DNA of 64,000 bases from JAYFQF01 sp034927285 (GCA_034927285.1 JAYFQF010000015.1:25881-89880); one strand, 5' to 3'; shown: positions 49,263-59,120, numbered from the stretch's first letter. The notes: generated by a model not told the origin, from the sequence alone. Translations and numbers: made by a program.

Positions 49263-51353
49263 ATGACCAATATCGCAGAGATTTTTGGCGCCGCAGTTTT
49301 TAACGAAAAAGTCATGGAAGAGCGTTTGCCGAAAAAAGTTTATCAAGCGCTGAAGGAAACCATGCAGCAGGGCACCGAACTGGACCCGGCCGTAGCCGAC
49401 GTGGTGGCCAACGCCATGAAGGATTGGGCCATTGAAAAAGGCGCCACCCATTTCTCCCACTGGTTTCAGCCCATGACCGGCATCACCGCCGAAAAGCACG
49501 ACAGCTTCATCTCTCCCGGCGCCGACGGCCAGGTGATCATGTACTTTTCCGGCAAAGAGCTGATCAAAGGCGAGCCCGACGCTTCCAGCTTTCCTTCCGG
49601 CGGCCTGAGAGCCACCTTCGAGGCCCGGGGCTACACCAACTGGGACCCCACCTCCTACGCCTTCATTAAAGACGATACCCTTTGCATCCCTACGGCTTTC
49701 TGTTCTTACAGCGGCGAGGTTCTGGACAAAAAGACTCCGCTTTTGCGCTCCATGGACGCCCTGAGCAGCCAGGCGGTGCGTCTTTTAAACATCATCGGAA
49801 AAACGGACATCACCCGGGTCACCACTACCGTAGGCCCGGAACAGGAGTACTTTTTAATAGACCGTGAACTGTACCGTAAACGGAAGGACCTGATGTATAC
49901 CGGCCGGACTCTCTTCGGCGCCCGGCCTCCCAAGGGCCAGGAGATGGAAGATCATTACTTCGGCGCAATCCGGCCCAGAGTGGTGGAATACATGAAGGAT
50001 CTGGATCAGGAGCTGTGGAAGCTGGGGATTTTCGCCAAGACCCGGCATAATGAGGTGGCTCCGGCCCAGCATGAGCTGGCCTCGATTTACGGCACCACCA
50101 ATATCGCTACGGACCATAACCAGCTGACCATGGAGACCATGAGGAAAGTGGCCTGCCGCCACGGCCTGATCTGCCTGCTCCAGGAAAAGCCCTTTGCCGG
50201 AATCAACGGCTCCGGCAAGCATAATAACTGGTCCATGGCCACCAATACCGGCCTGAATCTCCTGGACGGCGGGGAGGATCCCCAGAATAACGCCGTCTTC
50301 CTTTTAATGCTGGCGGCGGTAATCGAAGCCGTGGATGAATACCAGGATCTGCTGCGGATCTCCGTGGCCAGCGCCGGCAACGACCACCGCCTGGGAGCTC
50401 AGGAGGCCCCGCCGGCCATCGTCTCCATCTTCTTAGGCGATCAGCTGACCGAGATCCTGGAAGCCATCGCCGGCGACACTGTCTATACCGCCGCCGAGCA
50501 GCAGGAAATGCTTTTGGGCGTCAAAGCCCTGCCCCATTTCCCCAAGGATACCACAGACCGCAACCGCACCTCTCCCTTTGCTTTCACCGGCAACAAATTT
50601 GAGTTCCGGATGCCCGGTTCCTCTTTTTCCATCTCCGGCCCCAATATCGTTTTGAACACCATCGTGGCCGAGTCCTTAAAACAGTTCGCCGACACCCTGT
50701 CGGGCTCTCAGGACCTGCAAAAGGATATCCTTGAGCTGATCAAAACCACCATCCGGCAGCACAAAAGGATCATCTTCAACGGAAATAACTACTCTGAGGA
50801 ATGGGTGGCGGAGGCCGAGCGGCGCGGTCTGTCCAATTTGAAATCCACAGTGGAGGCGCTGCCTCACTTTGTGGACGAAAAAAATATCCGGCTCTTTACC
50901 AGCCACCGGATCTTTACGGAAACCGAGATGCGCTCCCGCTGCGAAATCCTTTTGGAAAATTATATTAAAACTATTGCGATCGAGGCTCAGACCATGCTGG
51001 AGATGTCCCGGAAAGAAATCATGCCGGCGGTGGCCGCCTATGAGGAAGCCTTAAGCCGCAGCGCCCTGAATAAATCCAATCTGGGCATCGACCTGGGCAA
51101 TTCCATGGAGAAAAAGCTGCTGGCCCAGATCAGCGCTTTCGCCGGCGATCTGTACGAAAAGACCGGGGCCCTGGAAAACGCTTTATTAACTGCCAAAACT
51201 CTTGGCGAAAACCTGCCTGAGGCAAAGGCCTTCCGGGACGGGGTGCTGCCGGCCATGAACGAGCTGCGGGCCGCCGCCGACCGCCTGGAGACCCTGGTAG
51301 GCGAAGGGTACTGGCCCTTCCCCACTTACGGCGCTCTGCTGTTCAGCGTCTGA
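49263..51353 (+). CDS. glnN: Glutamine synthetase type III
   Basis: A 696-residue GSIII, the large form typical of Bacteroides and many Clostridia. Recognisable are the GSIII N-terminal catalytic-domain start (IFGAAVFNEKVMEERLPKK), THFSHWFQPMTGITAEKHDSF-type block (~62-82), EQEYFLIDRELY, NEVAPAQHELASIYGTTN, GKHNNWSMATNTGLNLL and the RNRTSPFAFTGNKFEFRMPG region. It has AGGGA before the ATG. It is divergent from purA-glnA, so the cell has two unrelated glutamine synthetases under adjacent promoters with matching leaders. Confidence 0.96.
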   Translation: MTNIAEIFGAAVFNEKVMEERLPKKVYQALKETMQQGTELDPAVADVVANAMKDWAIEKGATHFSHWFQPMTGITAEKHDSFISPGADGQVIMYFSGKELIKGEPDASSFPSGGLRATFEARGYTNWDPTSYAFIKDDTLCIPTAFCSYSGEVLDKKTPLLRSMDALSSQAVRLLNIIGKTDITRVTTTVGPEQEYFLIDRELYRKRKDLMYTGRTLFGARPPKGQEMEDHYFGAIRPRVVEYMKDLDQELWKLGIFAKTRHNEVAPAQHELASIYGTTNIATDHNQLTMETMRKVACRHGLICLLQEKPFAGINGSGKHNNWSMATNTGLNLLDGGEDPQNNAVFLLMLAAVIEAVDEYQDLLRISVASAGNDHRLGAQEAPPAIVSIFLGDQLTEILEAIAGDTVYTAAEQQEMLLGVKALPHFPKDTTDRNRTSPFAFTGNKFEFRMPGSSFSISGPNIVLNTIVAESLKQFADTLSGSQDLQKDILELIKTTIRQHKRIIFNGNNYSEEWVAEAERRGLSNLKSTVEALPHFVDEKNIRLFTSHRIFTETEMRSRCEILLENYIKTIAIEAQTMLEMSRKEIMPAVAAYEEALSRSALNKSNLGIDLGNSMEKKLLAQISAFAGDLYEKTGALENALLTAKTLGENLPEAKAFRDGVLPAMNELRAAADRLETLVGEGYWPFPTYGALLFSV

Positions 51354-51440
51354 TCTTCTGAAATCCCACGATAGCCGCCGGCTCCCGGCTCAGTTTTTCA
51401 AGAAGGGTCCTGCGGCGGATATCTGCGGCAGCCCGGCTGC

Positions 51441-51537
51441 GATAGCCTATCTGCAATAGCCTGTTTGTGATGAACCATTTCGCGATGACCTATTTTACGA
51501 TGACCTTTTGCGCTGACCTATTTGATGACCTATTTAA
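51441..51537. repeat. Seven degenerate 12-15-bp tandem repeats
   Basis: Copies of a GATGACCTATTT-like unit start at 51441 (GATAGCCTATCT), 51455, 51469 (GATGAACCATTT), 51484, 51499, 51512 and 51524 (GATGACCTATTT), with a period of 12-15 bases. They lie in the 473-base glnN-guaA gap, which shows no gene. Confidence 0.75.
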
Positions 51538-51614
51538 AGAAGGAAATTGATTTTCAGAAGACTCCCTTAAAAGCGCTTGAAAATGCTCTCCTCCTACTGG
51601 GAAAACTCCCTCAG

Positions 51615-51657
51615 GAAAGTCTCCGGCAAGCCCTTGGATACAGCGCCGGAGACTTTC
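51615..51657 (+). terminator. Hairpin terminator between glnN and guaA
   Basis: GAAAGTCTCCGGC (51615-51627) and GCCGGAGACTTTC (51645-51657) form a perfect 13-bp stem. The following TTCGTCTT is only modestly T-rich. It may also act as a leader element of guaA. Confidence 0.55.
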
Positions 51658-51826
51658 TTCGTCTTCAACATTTGTTGAACGGCCAAAAAGAATAGAAAGG
51701 GTCTGAAAGTAAAGCCAAAAGTGAAAAGTCGCTCAAGAGTTTTTTTATTTCATTACCGGACTGCCATTTAAAGAGCCCTCCAACCATGATAAAATAAGAT
51801 CATTCTCAGACAAGGAGATATCGTTT

Positions 51827-53380
51827 ATGACCCATGAAAGAATCGTCGTTTTAGACTTCGGCGGCCAGTATAACCAGTTGATCGCCCGGGCGGTCCGGGA
51901 AGCCGGCGTCTATGCCGAAATCCTGCCTTACGACTCAAGCCTGGAGCGGATTCAGTCCGGAGAAGACAAGCTGATGGGCATCATCCTCACCGGCGGCCCC
52001 GACAGCGTCTATCTGCCGGACTCTCTTTCCTGTGATCCCCGGATTTTCAGCGCCGGCGTTCCGGTTTTAGGCATCTGCTATGGCATGCAGCTTTTAGCCC
52101 ATACTCTGGGGGGCCGGATCGGGCCGGCCAAAGTGCCGGAATTCGGCCACACGGAGATCACTTTTGAGCCCCATCCCCTTTTTGACGGATTGGACGCGGA
52201 AAACCTTGGCGCGGCGCCTCATGTCTGGATGAACCATAACGACTCGGTCCAGTCTCTGCCGGAAGGCTTTTCCGTGATCGCCCGGACCCCCCATTGCCCC
52301 ATCGCCGCCTATGCCGACGACCGGCGGCGGCTCTACGGCCTGCAGTTTCATGCCGAGGTGCGTCACACTCCCGGCGGCCGGCTGATGCTGAAAAACTTCT
52401 GCTACAAAATCTGCGGCTGCCGGGGTGACTGGCAGATGGACGACCTGTCCGTCACCTTAGTGGAGCAGATTCGCCGCCAGGCCGGGGAAAGCCGGGTGAT
52501 CTGCGCTCTGTCCGGCGGCGTGGATTCCTCCGTAGCCGCGGTTTTGGTCCATAGAGCTATCGGCGACCGGCTCACCTGTATTTTTGTGGATCACGGCCTC
52601 CTGCGTAAAAACGAGGCCCAGGAAGTCATGGCCTATTACCGGGAGACCCTGGGCATGAATATCATCAAGGTGGACGCCGCCCGGCGCTTTTTGGATAAGC
52701 TCTCGGGCGTCACCGAGCCGGAGCGGAAGCGGAAGATCATCGGCGAAGAATTTATCCGGGTCTTTGAGGAAGAAGCCCGTAAGCTGGGGGGCGCCGATTA
52801 TCTGGTCCAGGGCACCATTTATCCCGACGTCATCGAAAGCGGCCACGGTAAATCCGCCGTCATCAAAAGCCATCATAACGTGGGCGGCCTGCCGCCGGAT
52901 ATTTCCTTCAAAGGGCTGATCGAGCCCCTGCGGTCATTATTTAAAGACGAGGTACGCCTCTTAGGGGAGACCCTGGGCATCCCCCGGCCCCTGGTCTGGC
53001 GGCAGCCTTTTCCCGGCCCGGGCCTGGCTGTGCGGATCATGGGAGAAATCACCCCGGAAAGGCTGGCTATGGTCAGAGAAAGCGACTGGATCTTCCGGGA
53101 GGAAGTGGCCAAAGCCGGTCTGGACCAGGCCATCTGGCAGTATTTCACGGTCTTCACCGGCGTCCAGACCGTAGGGGTCATGGGAGACGGCCGGACCTAC
53201 GACTATGTCCTGGCCCTCAGGGCCGTCACCTCCGACGACGCCATGACCGTGGAATTTGCGGAGCTGCCTTATCCTCTTTTGCGCAAGGTTTCCCAGCGCG
53301 TCATTAACGAGGTCAAAGGGGTCAACCGGTTAGTCTACGATATTACCTCCAAACCCCCCGGCACTATCGAGTGGGAATAA
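51827..53380 (+). CDS. guaA: GMP synthase (glutamine-hydrolysing)
   Basis: A 517-residue full-length GMP synthase that converts XMP to GMP. The class I glutaminase domain (1-~195) has GGPDSVYLPD, the nucleophile elbow PVLGICYGMQLLAH (Cys ~86) and GLQFHAEVRHT for His/Glu. The ATP-pyrophosphatase domain has SGGVDSSVAAVLV and a complete C-terminal dimerisation domain ending PGTIEWE. AAGGAGA precedes the ATG. It is the bona fide guaA of this region; a second, degenerate copy lies at 62346. Confidence 0.97.
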   Translation: MTHERIVVLDFGGQYNQLIARAVREAGVYAEILPYDSSLERIQSGEDKLMGIILTGGPDSVYLPDSLSCDPRIFSAGVPVLGICYGMQLLAHTLGGRIGPAKVPEFGHTEITFEPHPLFDGLDAENLGAAPHVWMNHNDSVQSLPEGFSVIARTPHCPIAAYADDRRRLYGLQFHAEVRHTPGGRLMLKNFCYKICGCRGDWQMDDLSVTLVEQIRRQAGESRVICALSGGVDSSVAAVLVHRAIGDRLTCIFVDHGLLRKNEAQEVMAYYRETLGMNIIKVDAARRFLDKLSGVTEPERKRKIIGEEFIRVFEEEARKLGGADYLVQGTIYPDVIESGHGKSAVIKSHHNVGGLPPDISFKGLIEPLRSLFKDEVRLLGETLGIPRPLVWRQPFPGPGLAVRIMGEITPERLAMVRESDWIFREEVAKAGLDQAIWQYFTVFTGVQTVGVMGDGRTYDYVLALRAVTSDDAMTVEFAELPYPLLRKVSQRVINEVKGVNRLVYDITSKPPGTIEWE

Positions 53381-53468
53381 CCCTGCAGAAGTCAGTATCA
53401 GCCCCGCGGCAAAAGCGCAAAATAAAAACGAAGTTACCAACAAGGAAAATCTTAAGGAGGTATGACCT

Positions 53469-54653
53469 ATGTATAATTTTGTCTACTCCATCCCCACCAA
53501 AATTTATTTTGGCAAAGGACAGATTTCCCACCTGAAGGACGCCCTGGCGGAATTCGGCAAGACCGTCCTTTTGGTCTACGGCGGCGGCAGCATACGGAAA
53601 AACGGCTTATATGACGAAGCGGCCCGCCAGTGCCGGGAGGCCGGCATCAAGCTGGTGGAATGCGGCGGCATAGAACCCAATCCCCGCATCGAGTCCGTAC
53701 GCCGGGGCGTGGAGCTCTGCCGGACCGAGGGCGTGGAGGTGGTTCTGGCCATCGGGGGCGGCAGCGTTATCGACGCCGCCAAGGTGATCGCCGCCAGCGC
53801 AAATTATCCCGGGGACCCCTGGGATATCGTGCTGGACACCAAAAAGGTCAGGGGCGTGCTGCCTATCGTCACCGTGCTGACCCTTTCCGCCACCGGCTCG
53901 GAAATGGACACCTTTGCCGTGATTTCCGACCTGGGATTAAAGGAAAAGCTGGGCTGCGGCCATCCCGATATGCGGCCCCGGATTTCCATCTGCGATCCGG
54001 AATATACCGCCTCCGTCAGCGCTTACCAGACGGCGGCGGGTACGGCGGATATGATGAGCCACATCTTTGAGGCCTACTTTACCCCGGAAAAAGGCGCCTA
54101 TATACAAAACCGCATGGCGGAAGGGCTGCTGAGAACCTGCATCCGCTACGGCACAGCGGCCATCCGGGAACCGGAAAATTATGAGGCCCGGGCCAATCTG
54201 ATGTGGACCGGCAGCTGGGCCATCAACGGTTTTCTGGAGATGGGCAAGGGCGTGACCTGGAGCGTCCATCCCATGGAGCATGAGCTCAGCGCTTACTACG
54301 ACATCACCCACGGCGTGGGCCTGGCGATTTTGACCCCGCACTGGATGCGGGCCGTATTAAGCCGGGATACCGCGGATAAATTCGTGGAATTTGCCAAGAA
54401 CGTCTGGGACATCCAGGCGGCTGCTCCCGGCGAGGAGGCTACGGAGGAAGCGAAATTTGCCGCCGCCGAAAAAGCCATCCGTGCTACGGCGGATTATTTC
54501 AAGGCCATGAACCTCCCCGCCACCCTGCGGGAAGTTGGCATCGACGAAAAATATTTTGATGTCATGAGCCAAAAGGCCGCCCAAAAGTTGAAGGGCGCCT
54601 ACGTGGCCCTGGACGCGGCTATGGTACGGAAAATTTTCGAAGCGGCGCTGTAA
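53469..54653 (+). CDS. Iron-containing alcohol dehydrogenase (BdhA/YqhD-like)
   Basis: A 394-residue group III alcohol dehydrogenase. Visible are the start FVYSIPTKIYFGKGQI, the nucleotide-binding GGGSVIDAAK (~98-107) with VYGGGSIRKNGLYDEA earlier, and metal ligands in TADMMSHIFEAYF and HPMEHELSAYYDITHGVGLA. This is the butanol dehydrogenase/YqhD branch, which reduces aldehydes with NAD(P)H. AAGGAGG lies 7-8 bases before the ATG. It follows guaA by 88 bases but is probably a separate function, with its own strong ribosome site and terminator. Confidence 0.92.
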   Translation: MYNFVYSIPTKIYFGKGQISHLKDALAEFGKTVLLVYGGGSIRKNGLYDEAARQCREAGIKLVECGGIEPNPRIESVRRGVELCRTEGVEVVLAIGGGSVIDAAKVIAASANYPGDPWDIVLDTKKVRGVLPIVTVLTLSATGSEMDTFAVISDLGLKEKLGCGHPDMRPRISICDPEYTASVSAYQTAAGTADMMSHIFEAYFTPEKGAYIQNRMAEGLLRTCIRYGTAAIREPENYEARANLMWTGSWAINGFLEMGKGVTWSVHPMEHELSAYYDITHGVGLAILTPHWMRAVLSRDTADKFVEFAKNVWDIQAAAPGEEATEEAKFAAAEKAIRATADYFKAMNLPATLREVGIDEKYFDVMSQKAAQKLKGAYVALDAAMVRKIFEAAL

Positions 54654-54790
54654 GTTTTCGGCCCGGGCGTTTACAGGCTCTGAAAGCCCTTGGATTTCTT
54701 TTGCAGGCTCTGAGCCTTCGTCAGTTTTCCGTTGCCGATTGGGTTTTCGCGCCATACTTTCGGCGGTTTTTCACAAATTCAGGTATACTA

Positions 54791-54843
54791 AAAAAAACAG
54801 AGCCAAGGCCCTGCTTTCGCAGAAGCTCTGGCTCTGTTTTTTT
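54791..54843. terminator. Bidirectional terminator
   Basis: AAAAAAACAGAGCCA (54791-54805) pairs with TGGCTCTGTTTTTTT (54829-54843). It lies between the converging alcohol dehydrogenase and YfcC genes and should serve both strands. Confidence 0.92.
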
Positions 54844-54908
54844 AGGCCTGTTTTATTCGGCCCGGGATTCATTTTCCTGCGGACACAGAAGGCGTTCAGA
54901 CGCCGATT

Positions 54909-56324
54909 TTAATAGCCAATCATGATGGCGATCTGCAGGAAAACCACCGCCATAATCACGAATATCCCCAATACCGGCAAGATAAACCGGTACCATTTGT
55001 TGATCGGCACATGGCCATAATTCAGGAAAATCAGCAAGGTGCCGTAAGTAAACCAAAACATGTTGGTGATGCCGTCGCCGAACTGGTAAGCCAATACAGC
55101 CGTTTGGGAAGTCAGGCCGAGATTCATGGCGATGGGGACGATGATCGGGCTCAGCATGGCGCCCTTGGCGCTGCCGGAAGGGATCAGGCCGTCCGCCAGG
55201 CTGGTCACAATAATGATCCCGATGGACGCCATTAATGGCGACATCCCTTTGAGCATTTCCGTACCGGTATGGATGATGGTGGCGTTTACATTGGCGGCAT
55301 TGAATACCCAATAGACGCCCCGGGCCACGCCCACCACCAGGGCGCCGCTGATGGAGCCCTTGGCGCCGTTGATAAACGTATTGGCAAACTCGCTGGGATT
55401 CATCCTGCCGATAAACCCGGAAACCAGGGCCGATAAGAAGAAAACCGCCGACACATCGTCAATGGACCAGGTAACGCCGTTGATGCCGTATTTCATGCCG
55501 ATCACGGTGAGAACCATGGCGCCGAATACGGACAGCAAAACCAGGATGTGGGAAGTCGTCATTTTTTTTGCTTCCGCACCGCTGGTATCCAACTGAATAT
55601 CGCTCATGTCGACGCCGAAAACCAGGCTCCTGGCAGGATCCTTCCGGGTCCGGTTGGCATAAAGCACGACGTAGATTATGCTGACTAAGGTCATGGCCAC
55701 CCAGATAATCACCCGGTAACCCAGGCCCACAAAGATATCGCCGTCAGCCGGCAGGATCCCCATTTTCTGCAAAACACCGTTGCAAATGCCCACCGTATAA
55801 AGATTGGTGGGGCCGGCGATAAATCCGCCCATGGAACCGAGGGTGACCACGGCCACAGCGGTGACGCTGTCATAGCCCAGGGCTAAAATAACCGCCACCA
55901 CCAGTGGAACAAAGGGGATCAGCACTTCGATCCAGCCCAAAAAACCGCCGATGGCGGAAAATACGGCGATCAAAATGATCAGGAGCAGGGTCTGGGAGGA
56001 TTTGCCGAATTTACTGACCAAAGTGGTGATGCCGGTATCAATGGCGCCGGTTTTTTTATAGATCTCCAGAGCGCCGCCGACAATCAGGATCAGATACACA
56101 ATATTTGATGAATCCTTAAGGCCATAGGGAACGGCTCTGAAAATATTAAAAAAATTATTAAAATTAAATTCATTCCGGGGCAATGCTGTATAAACGCCGT
56201 CCACCAGCGTGCCTGGTGTGATCAGGAAGGTTAACAGACCGCAAACAAAGACAACGGCAAAAATTAAAACAAACGGATTAATCTCCTTATTTTCTTTCCT
56301 GACTTTCTTCTTTTCTTCGTTCAT
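54909..56324 (-). CDS. YfcC/DcuC-family carboxylate or peptide carrier
   Basis: A 471-residue membrane carrier of the YfcC family in the DcuC superfamily. It has a charged cytosolic N-terminus (MNEEKKKVRKENKE), about 12 hydrophobic segments, and conserved blocks GGFLGWIEVLIPFVPL, MGGFIAGPTNLYTVGI and SLADGLIPSGSAKGAMLSPI. The family handles C4-dicarboxylates, basic amino acids or short peptides; the ligand is not readable. It is the last gene of an operon after an M20 peptidase and a PLP lyase, so it probably imports the peptide or acyl-amino acid they process. GGGGGG precedes the ATG. Confidence 0.87.
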   Translation of the reverse strand: MNEEKKKVRKENKEINPFVLIFAVVFVCGLLTFLITPGTLVDGVYTALPRNEFNFNNFFNIFRAVPYGLKDSSNIVYLILIVGGALEIYKKTGAIDTGITTLVSKFGKSSQTLLLIILIAVFSAIGGFLGWIEVLIPFVPLVVAVILALGYDSVTAVAVVTLGSMGGFIAGPTNLYTVGICNGVLQKMGILPADGDIFVGLGYRVIIWVAMTLVSIIYVVLYANRTRKDPARSLVFGVDMSDIQLDTSGAEAKKMTTSHILVLLSVFGAMVLTVIGMKYGINGVTWSIDDVSAVFFLSALVSGFIGRMNPSEFANTFINGAKGSISGALVVGVARGVYWVFNAANVNATIIHTGTEMLKGMSPLMASIGIIIVTSLADGLIPSGSAKGAMLSPIIVPIAMNLGLTSQTAVLAYQFGDGITNMFWFTYGTLLIFLNYGHVPINKWYRFILPVLGIFVIMAVVFLQIAIMIGY

Positions 56325-56408
56325 TTCTTCTACCCCCCTGCTTATTTTGTCGTTGGGCAGTTATCGTCGTAATCTCTGACGCCGAATTGAGAGACAAGGA
56401 ACAAGAGG

Positions 56409-57620
56409 TCAGCTTATTTGTTTTTCCTGGTTTGCCAAAGCCATAGTTATGGCCAGATAGCCCACTGCACCTTCTTTCATCATTTCGATATCAATATTTT
56501 CTGAAATTGTATGGCACAGCTTGATTTCCGCCGGGGAATAACCAATGCACCTGACGCCTTTGGCGGCGTAGTGTCCGGCATCCGTTGCAAAGGCCCAGGT
56601 CTTGGTCCGGATCTCATGACCCACGGCATCTTCCACGGCCTTTTTGCACAGCTGCACATAAGGTTCCTCAGGACTCACGATGAAAGGATACTCCCCTTGA
56701 TAGCCCTCCCCCTGATAGCCGGTGTAGGTTGTCAAGGGAAAATACAGCGCCCGCAGGTCTACCGTAATCCCCTGGATCAGGCAATCATCCACGACCCGCC
56801 GGATCTTTGCCAAAGCCACCTCCTCCGTATCCACGCTGCATTGACGGAAATCAAGATAAACCACTACTTCATTCGGAATAATATTCGTTCCTTTTTCCGA
56901 TGAGGTGATGCTGGTCACCGACATGGTGGAAGGGCCAAACACCTGATCTTTGCCCATTTCCACAGTTTTGAGGCCCACCAGGAATCCGCCCAGAAAGTCA
57001 AAAGGATTCAGCCCCAGCTGCGGCATCGAAGCATGGCAGGACTTTCCTTTGATCGTGACCACCGCGCAAAACCGGCCGCGATTCCCGATGGCCAGGTCGT
57101 TTTCCGTGGCTTCGCCGAGGACCGCGTAATCCGTCAGCATTGAGCCGTCCCTGGTGTGCATCATGGCGCCGAACCCGGCGATCTCTTCGCTGACCACGTC
57201 AGCCACCACGATATCCCCTTTGGGCAAAAGGCCTGCTTTACGAAGCATCATCGGCGTATAAAGCTGGATCGCAAAGGTGCCTTTGGTGTCGGAAGCGCCT
57301 CTGCCCCAGATTTTTCCTTCGGCCACGGCGCCGCTGAAAGGCGGGTATTTCCATTTCTCCGGATCGCCTTCGTGGACCACATCCTGATGGCAATTCAGCA
57401 TAACCGAGCTGCCGCCGCCGCTGCCGCGGATCGTGCCAAAGACATTTCCGTAACGGTCCACCGTTACCTCGTCATAGTTCAGCTCTTTCATTTTATTAAC
57501 AACATACTTTGCCAATTCGCCTTCTTGGGTGGACTGGGAATTGATTTGCAGCATTTCAGAGGCAGTCCTGACGATGTCATCCAGATAAGCTTCCGCGAGT
57601 TCCTTTAACTGCTCATTCAT
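56409..57620 (-). CDS. M20-family metallopeptidase/deacylase
   Basis: A 403-residue M20 (ArgE/DapE/ACY1) enzyme. Zinc ligands and catalytic residues are visible: NCHQDVV (His/Asp), GRGASDTKG (bridging Asp), VSEEIAG (Glu pair), LGEATEND and the late LCHTISENIDIEM (His). The dimerisation domain carries KSCHASMPQLG. A small local repeat YTGYQGEGYQGEYP (~303-316) is unusual. Substrates of this family are dipeptides or N-acyl amino acids. It lies between genes for a PLP lyase and a carrier. AAAGGAG precedes the ATG. Confidence 0.9.
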   Translation of the reverse strand: MNEQLKELAEAYLDDIVRTASEMLQINSQSTQEGELAKYVVNKMKELNYDEVTVDRYGNVFGTIRGSGGGSSVMLNCHQDVVHEGDPEKWKYPPFSGAVAEGKIWGRGASDTKGTFAIQLYTPMMLRKAGLLPKGDIVVADVVSEEIAGFGAMMHTRDGSMLTDYAVLGEATENDLAIGNRGRFCAVVTIKGKSCHASMPQLGLNPFDFLGGFLVGLKTVEMGKDQVFGPSTMSVTSITSSEKGTNIIPNEVVVYLDFRQCSVDTEEVALAKIRRVVDDCLIQGITVDLRALYFPLTTYTGYQGEGYQGEYPFIVSPEEPYVQLCKKAVEDAVGHEIRTKTWAFATDAGHYAAKGVRCIGYSPAEIKLCHTISENIDIEMMKEGAVGYLAITMALANQEKQIS

Positions 57621-57661
57621 TCGATCACTCCTTTTTGCCTGTCCGCCAGAAAAGCCCGGGT

Positions 57662-58864
57662 TCAGATTTTAGCCAATACCCGGTCAAATTCGTTAATCAC
57701 GTCGTCAATGTCCTCCAGCCCGACGGAAAACCGCAGCTGGCCCATGGTGATGCCCAGTTTTTGCATGTTTTCTTTGGAATACGCGCGATGAGAGGTCTTG
57801 GCCGCGTAGGATATGCTGGTAGTGACGCCGGCCAGGCTGGGTACGAATTTTACGGTTTCGCATTCTTTAATAAACCGGCAAGCCGCGGCTTCGCCGCCGG
57901 CTAAATCCGCGCTGAGCATGCCGCCGCAGCGCCCTTTGATAAACAGCTGCCGGGCCCGCTTCTGAAAAGGCGAGGAGTCCAGCCCGGGATAAAAAACCTT
58001 TTCAATTTTCGGATGGGCTTCGAAGTATTCGGCGACTTTCAAGGCATTGTCCGAATGCCGCTGCATCCGCAATTCCAGGGTACGCAGGCTTCTGGTCAGC
58101 AGCCAGCTGTCAAAGGGGCTCATGATCGAACCGTAAAGATTATAGAAGCGGTGCAAATGGTCAATGTTTTCCTTACTGGACATCACGGCGCCGCCGATAA
58201 AATCACTATGGCCGCCCAAGTATTTTGTGGCGCTGTAAACTACGATATCCGCCCCCATTTTCAGCGGCTGGGCCACGGCGGGCGTCGCGAAGGTATTGTC
58301 CACAATCAGCTTGCAGCCGTGGGCATGGGCCGCCGCCGCCAAGGCAGGTATATCCTCCACCTCCATCAAGGGATTCGAGATGGTTTCGGTATAAACCACT
58401 TTGGTATTGGGACGGAAATACTTCTCAATGTCGTCGTGATTAAAGTCCACAAAAGTGACTTCTACGCCAAAGCGCGGCAATTCGTTGGTAAAATAGTCGT
58501 AAACGCCGCCATATAAAACAGGGGATGAAAGAATATGATCGCCGGTTTTTATCTGCGAAATCATTGTGGTGATGATCGCCGCCATTCCGGAAGAAAACAC
58601 CAGGGCACCCTCGCTTTGCTCTGCAGCCGCCAGAACCTGGCAGACCGCGTCGGTACCGGGATTGCTCATGCGAGAGTAGACATAGCCCGGAGCGGCGCCA
58701 TCATAAACAGCATCCAGCGAGGGAACATCGTCAAAGGAAAATACTGAGCTCATATAAATCGGCATCACCTTGGGAACCGAAACCGACTTGGCCACCTCTT
58801 TGGCAAGCTGATTTTCACCGGCATGGACCAATCTGGTCATCATCCCTTTTTCTTCTTCCATCAT
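57662..58864 (-). CDS. Cys/Met-metabolism PLP-dependent lyase (methionine gamma-lyase-like)
   Basis: A 400-residue PLP enzyme of the cystathionine gamma-synthase/methionine gamma-lyase family. Features are the PLP-phosphate region YVYSRMSNPG and SSGMAAI, the stacking Tyr in LYGGVYDYF, IVDNTFATP and the lysine in YSATKYLGGH (~205). Methionine gamma-lyases usually have a Cys near position 116; here it is LSSPVLYGG, so a cystathionine or cysteine lyase remains possible. It would release sulfide or methanethiol, ammonia and a keto acid. The start at 58864 has AAGGAGGAGG upstream; ATG 58885 is an alternative. Confidence 0.88.
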   Translation of the reverse strand: MMEEEKGMMTRLVHAGENQLAKEVAKSVSVPKVMPIYMSSVFSFDDVPSLDAVYDGAAPGYVYSRMSNPGTDAVCQVLAAAEQSEGALVFSSGMAAIITTMISQIKTGDHILSSPVLYGGVYDYFTNELPRFGVEVTFVDFNHDDIEKYFRPNTKVVYTETISNPLMEVEDIPALAAAAHAHGCKLIVDNTFATPAVAQPLKMGADIVVYSATKYLGGHSDFIGGAVMSSKENIDHLHRFYNLYGSIMSPFDSWLLTRSLRTLELRMQRHSDNALKVAEYFEAHPKIEKVFYPGLDSSPFQKRARQLFIKGRCGGMLSADLAGGEAAACRFIKECETVKFVPSLAGVTTSISYAAKTSHRAYSKENMQKLGITMGQLRFSVGLEDIDDVINEFDRVLAKI

Positions 58865-59058
58865 ATCGTCCTCCTCCTTCATCATCTATATTGCACCTTA
58901 AACGGAAATAACCGTCGGCATCCAGATCCATCCATGCATTTTTTTTATGAATCCCATGCCCTTGACAAGCCGGAATACCTGATTTCTCAAATCGCCTTTC
59001 CTTCTTGACACTATTTATGTTATCATTTACCCGGAATAATGACAAATGATTAAAAAGC

Positions 59059-59082
59059 ATAACTTCCATAACTTTTAGTTAT
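59059..59082. promoter_or_regulatory. LysR operator candidate
   Basis: A palindrome ATAACT-TTT-AGTTAT (59068-59082) with an additional direct copy ATAACTT at 59059-59065 sits 39 bases before the LysR ATG, in the divergent promoter region. TTGACA at 59005 and AT-rich DNA nearby probably hold the promoters, but no clean -10 is assignable. Confidence 0.45.
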
Positions 59083-59120
59083 TCACCTGCCCGCCGGATC
59101 AAGGGAAAGGAGTCGACTCC

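Noticed and set aside
51441..51537. CRISPR array
   Set aside because: Units are 12-15 bp, degenerate and lack unique spacers; no cas genes are nearby.
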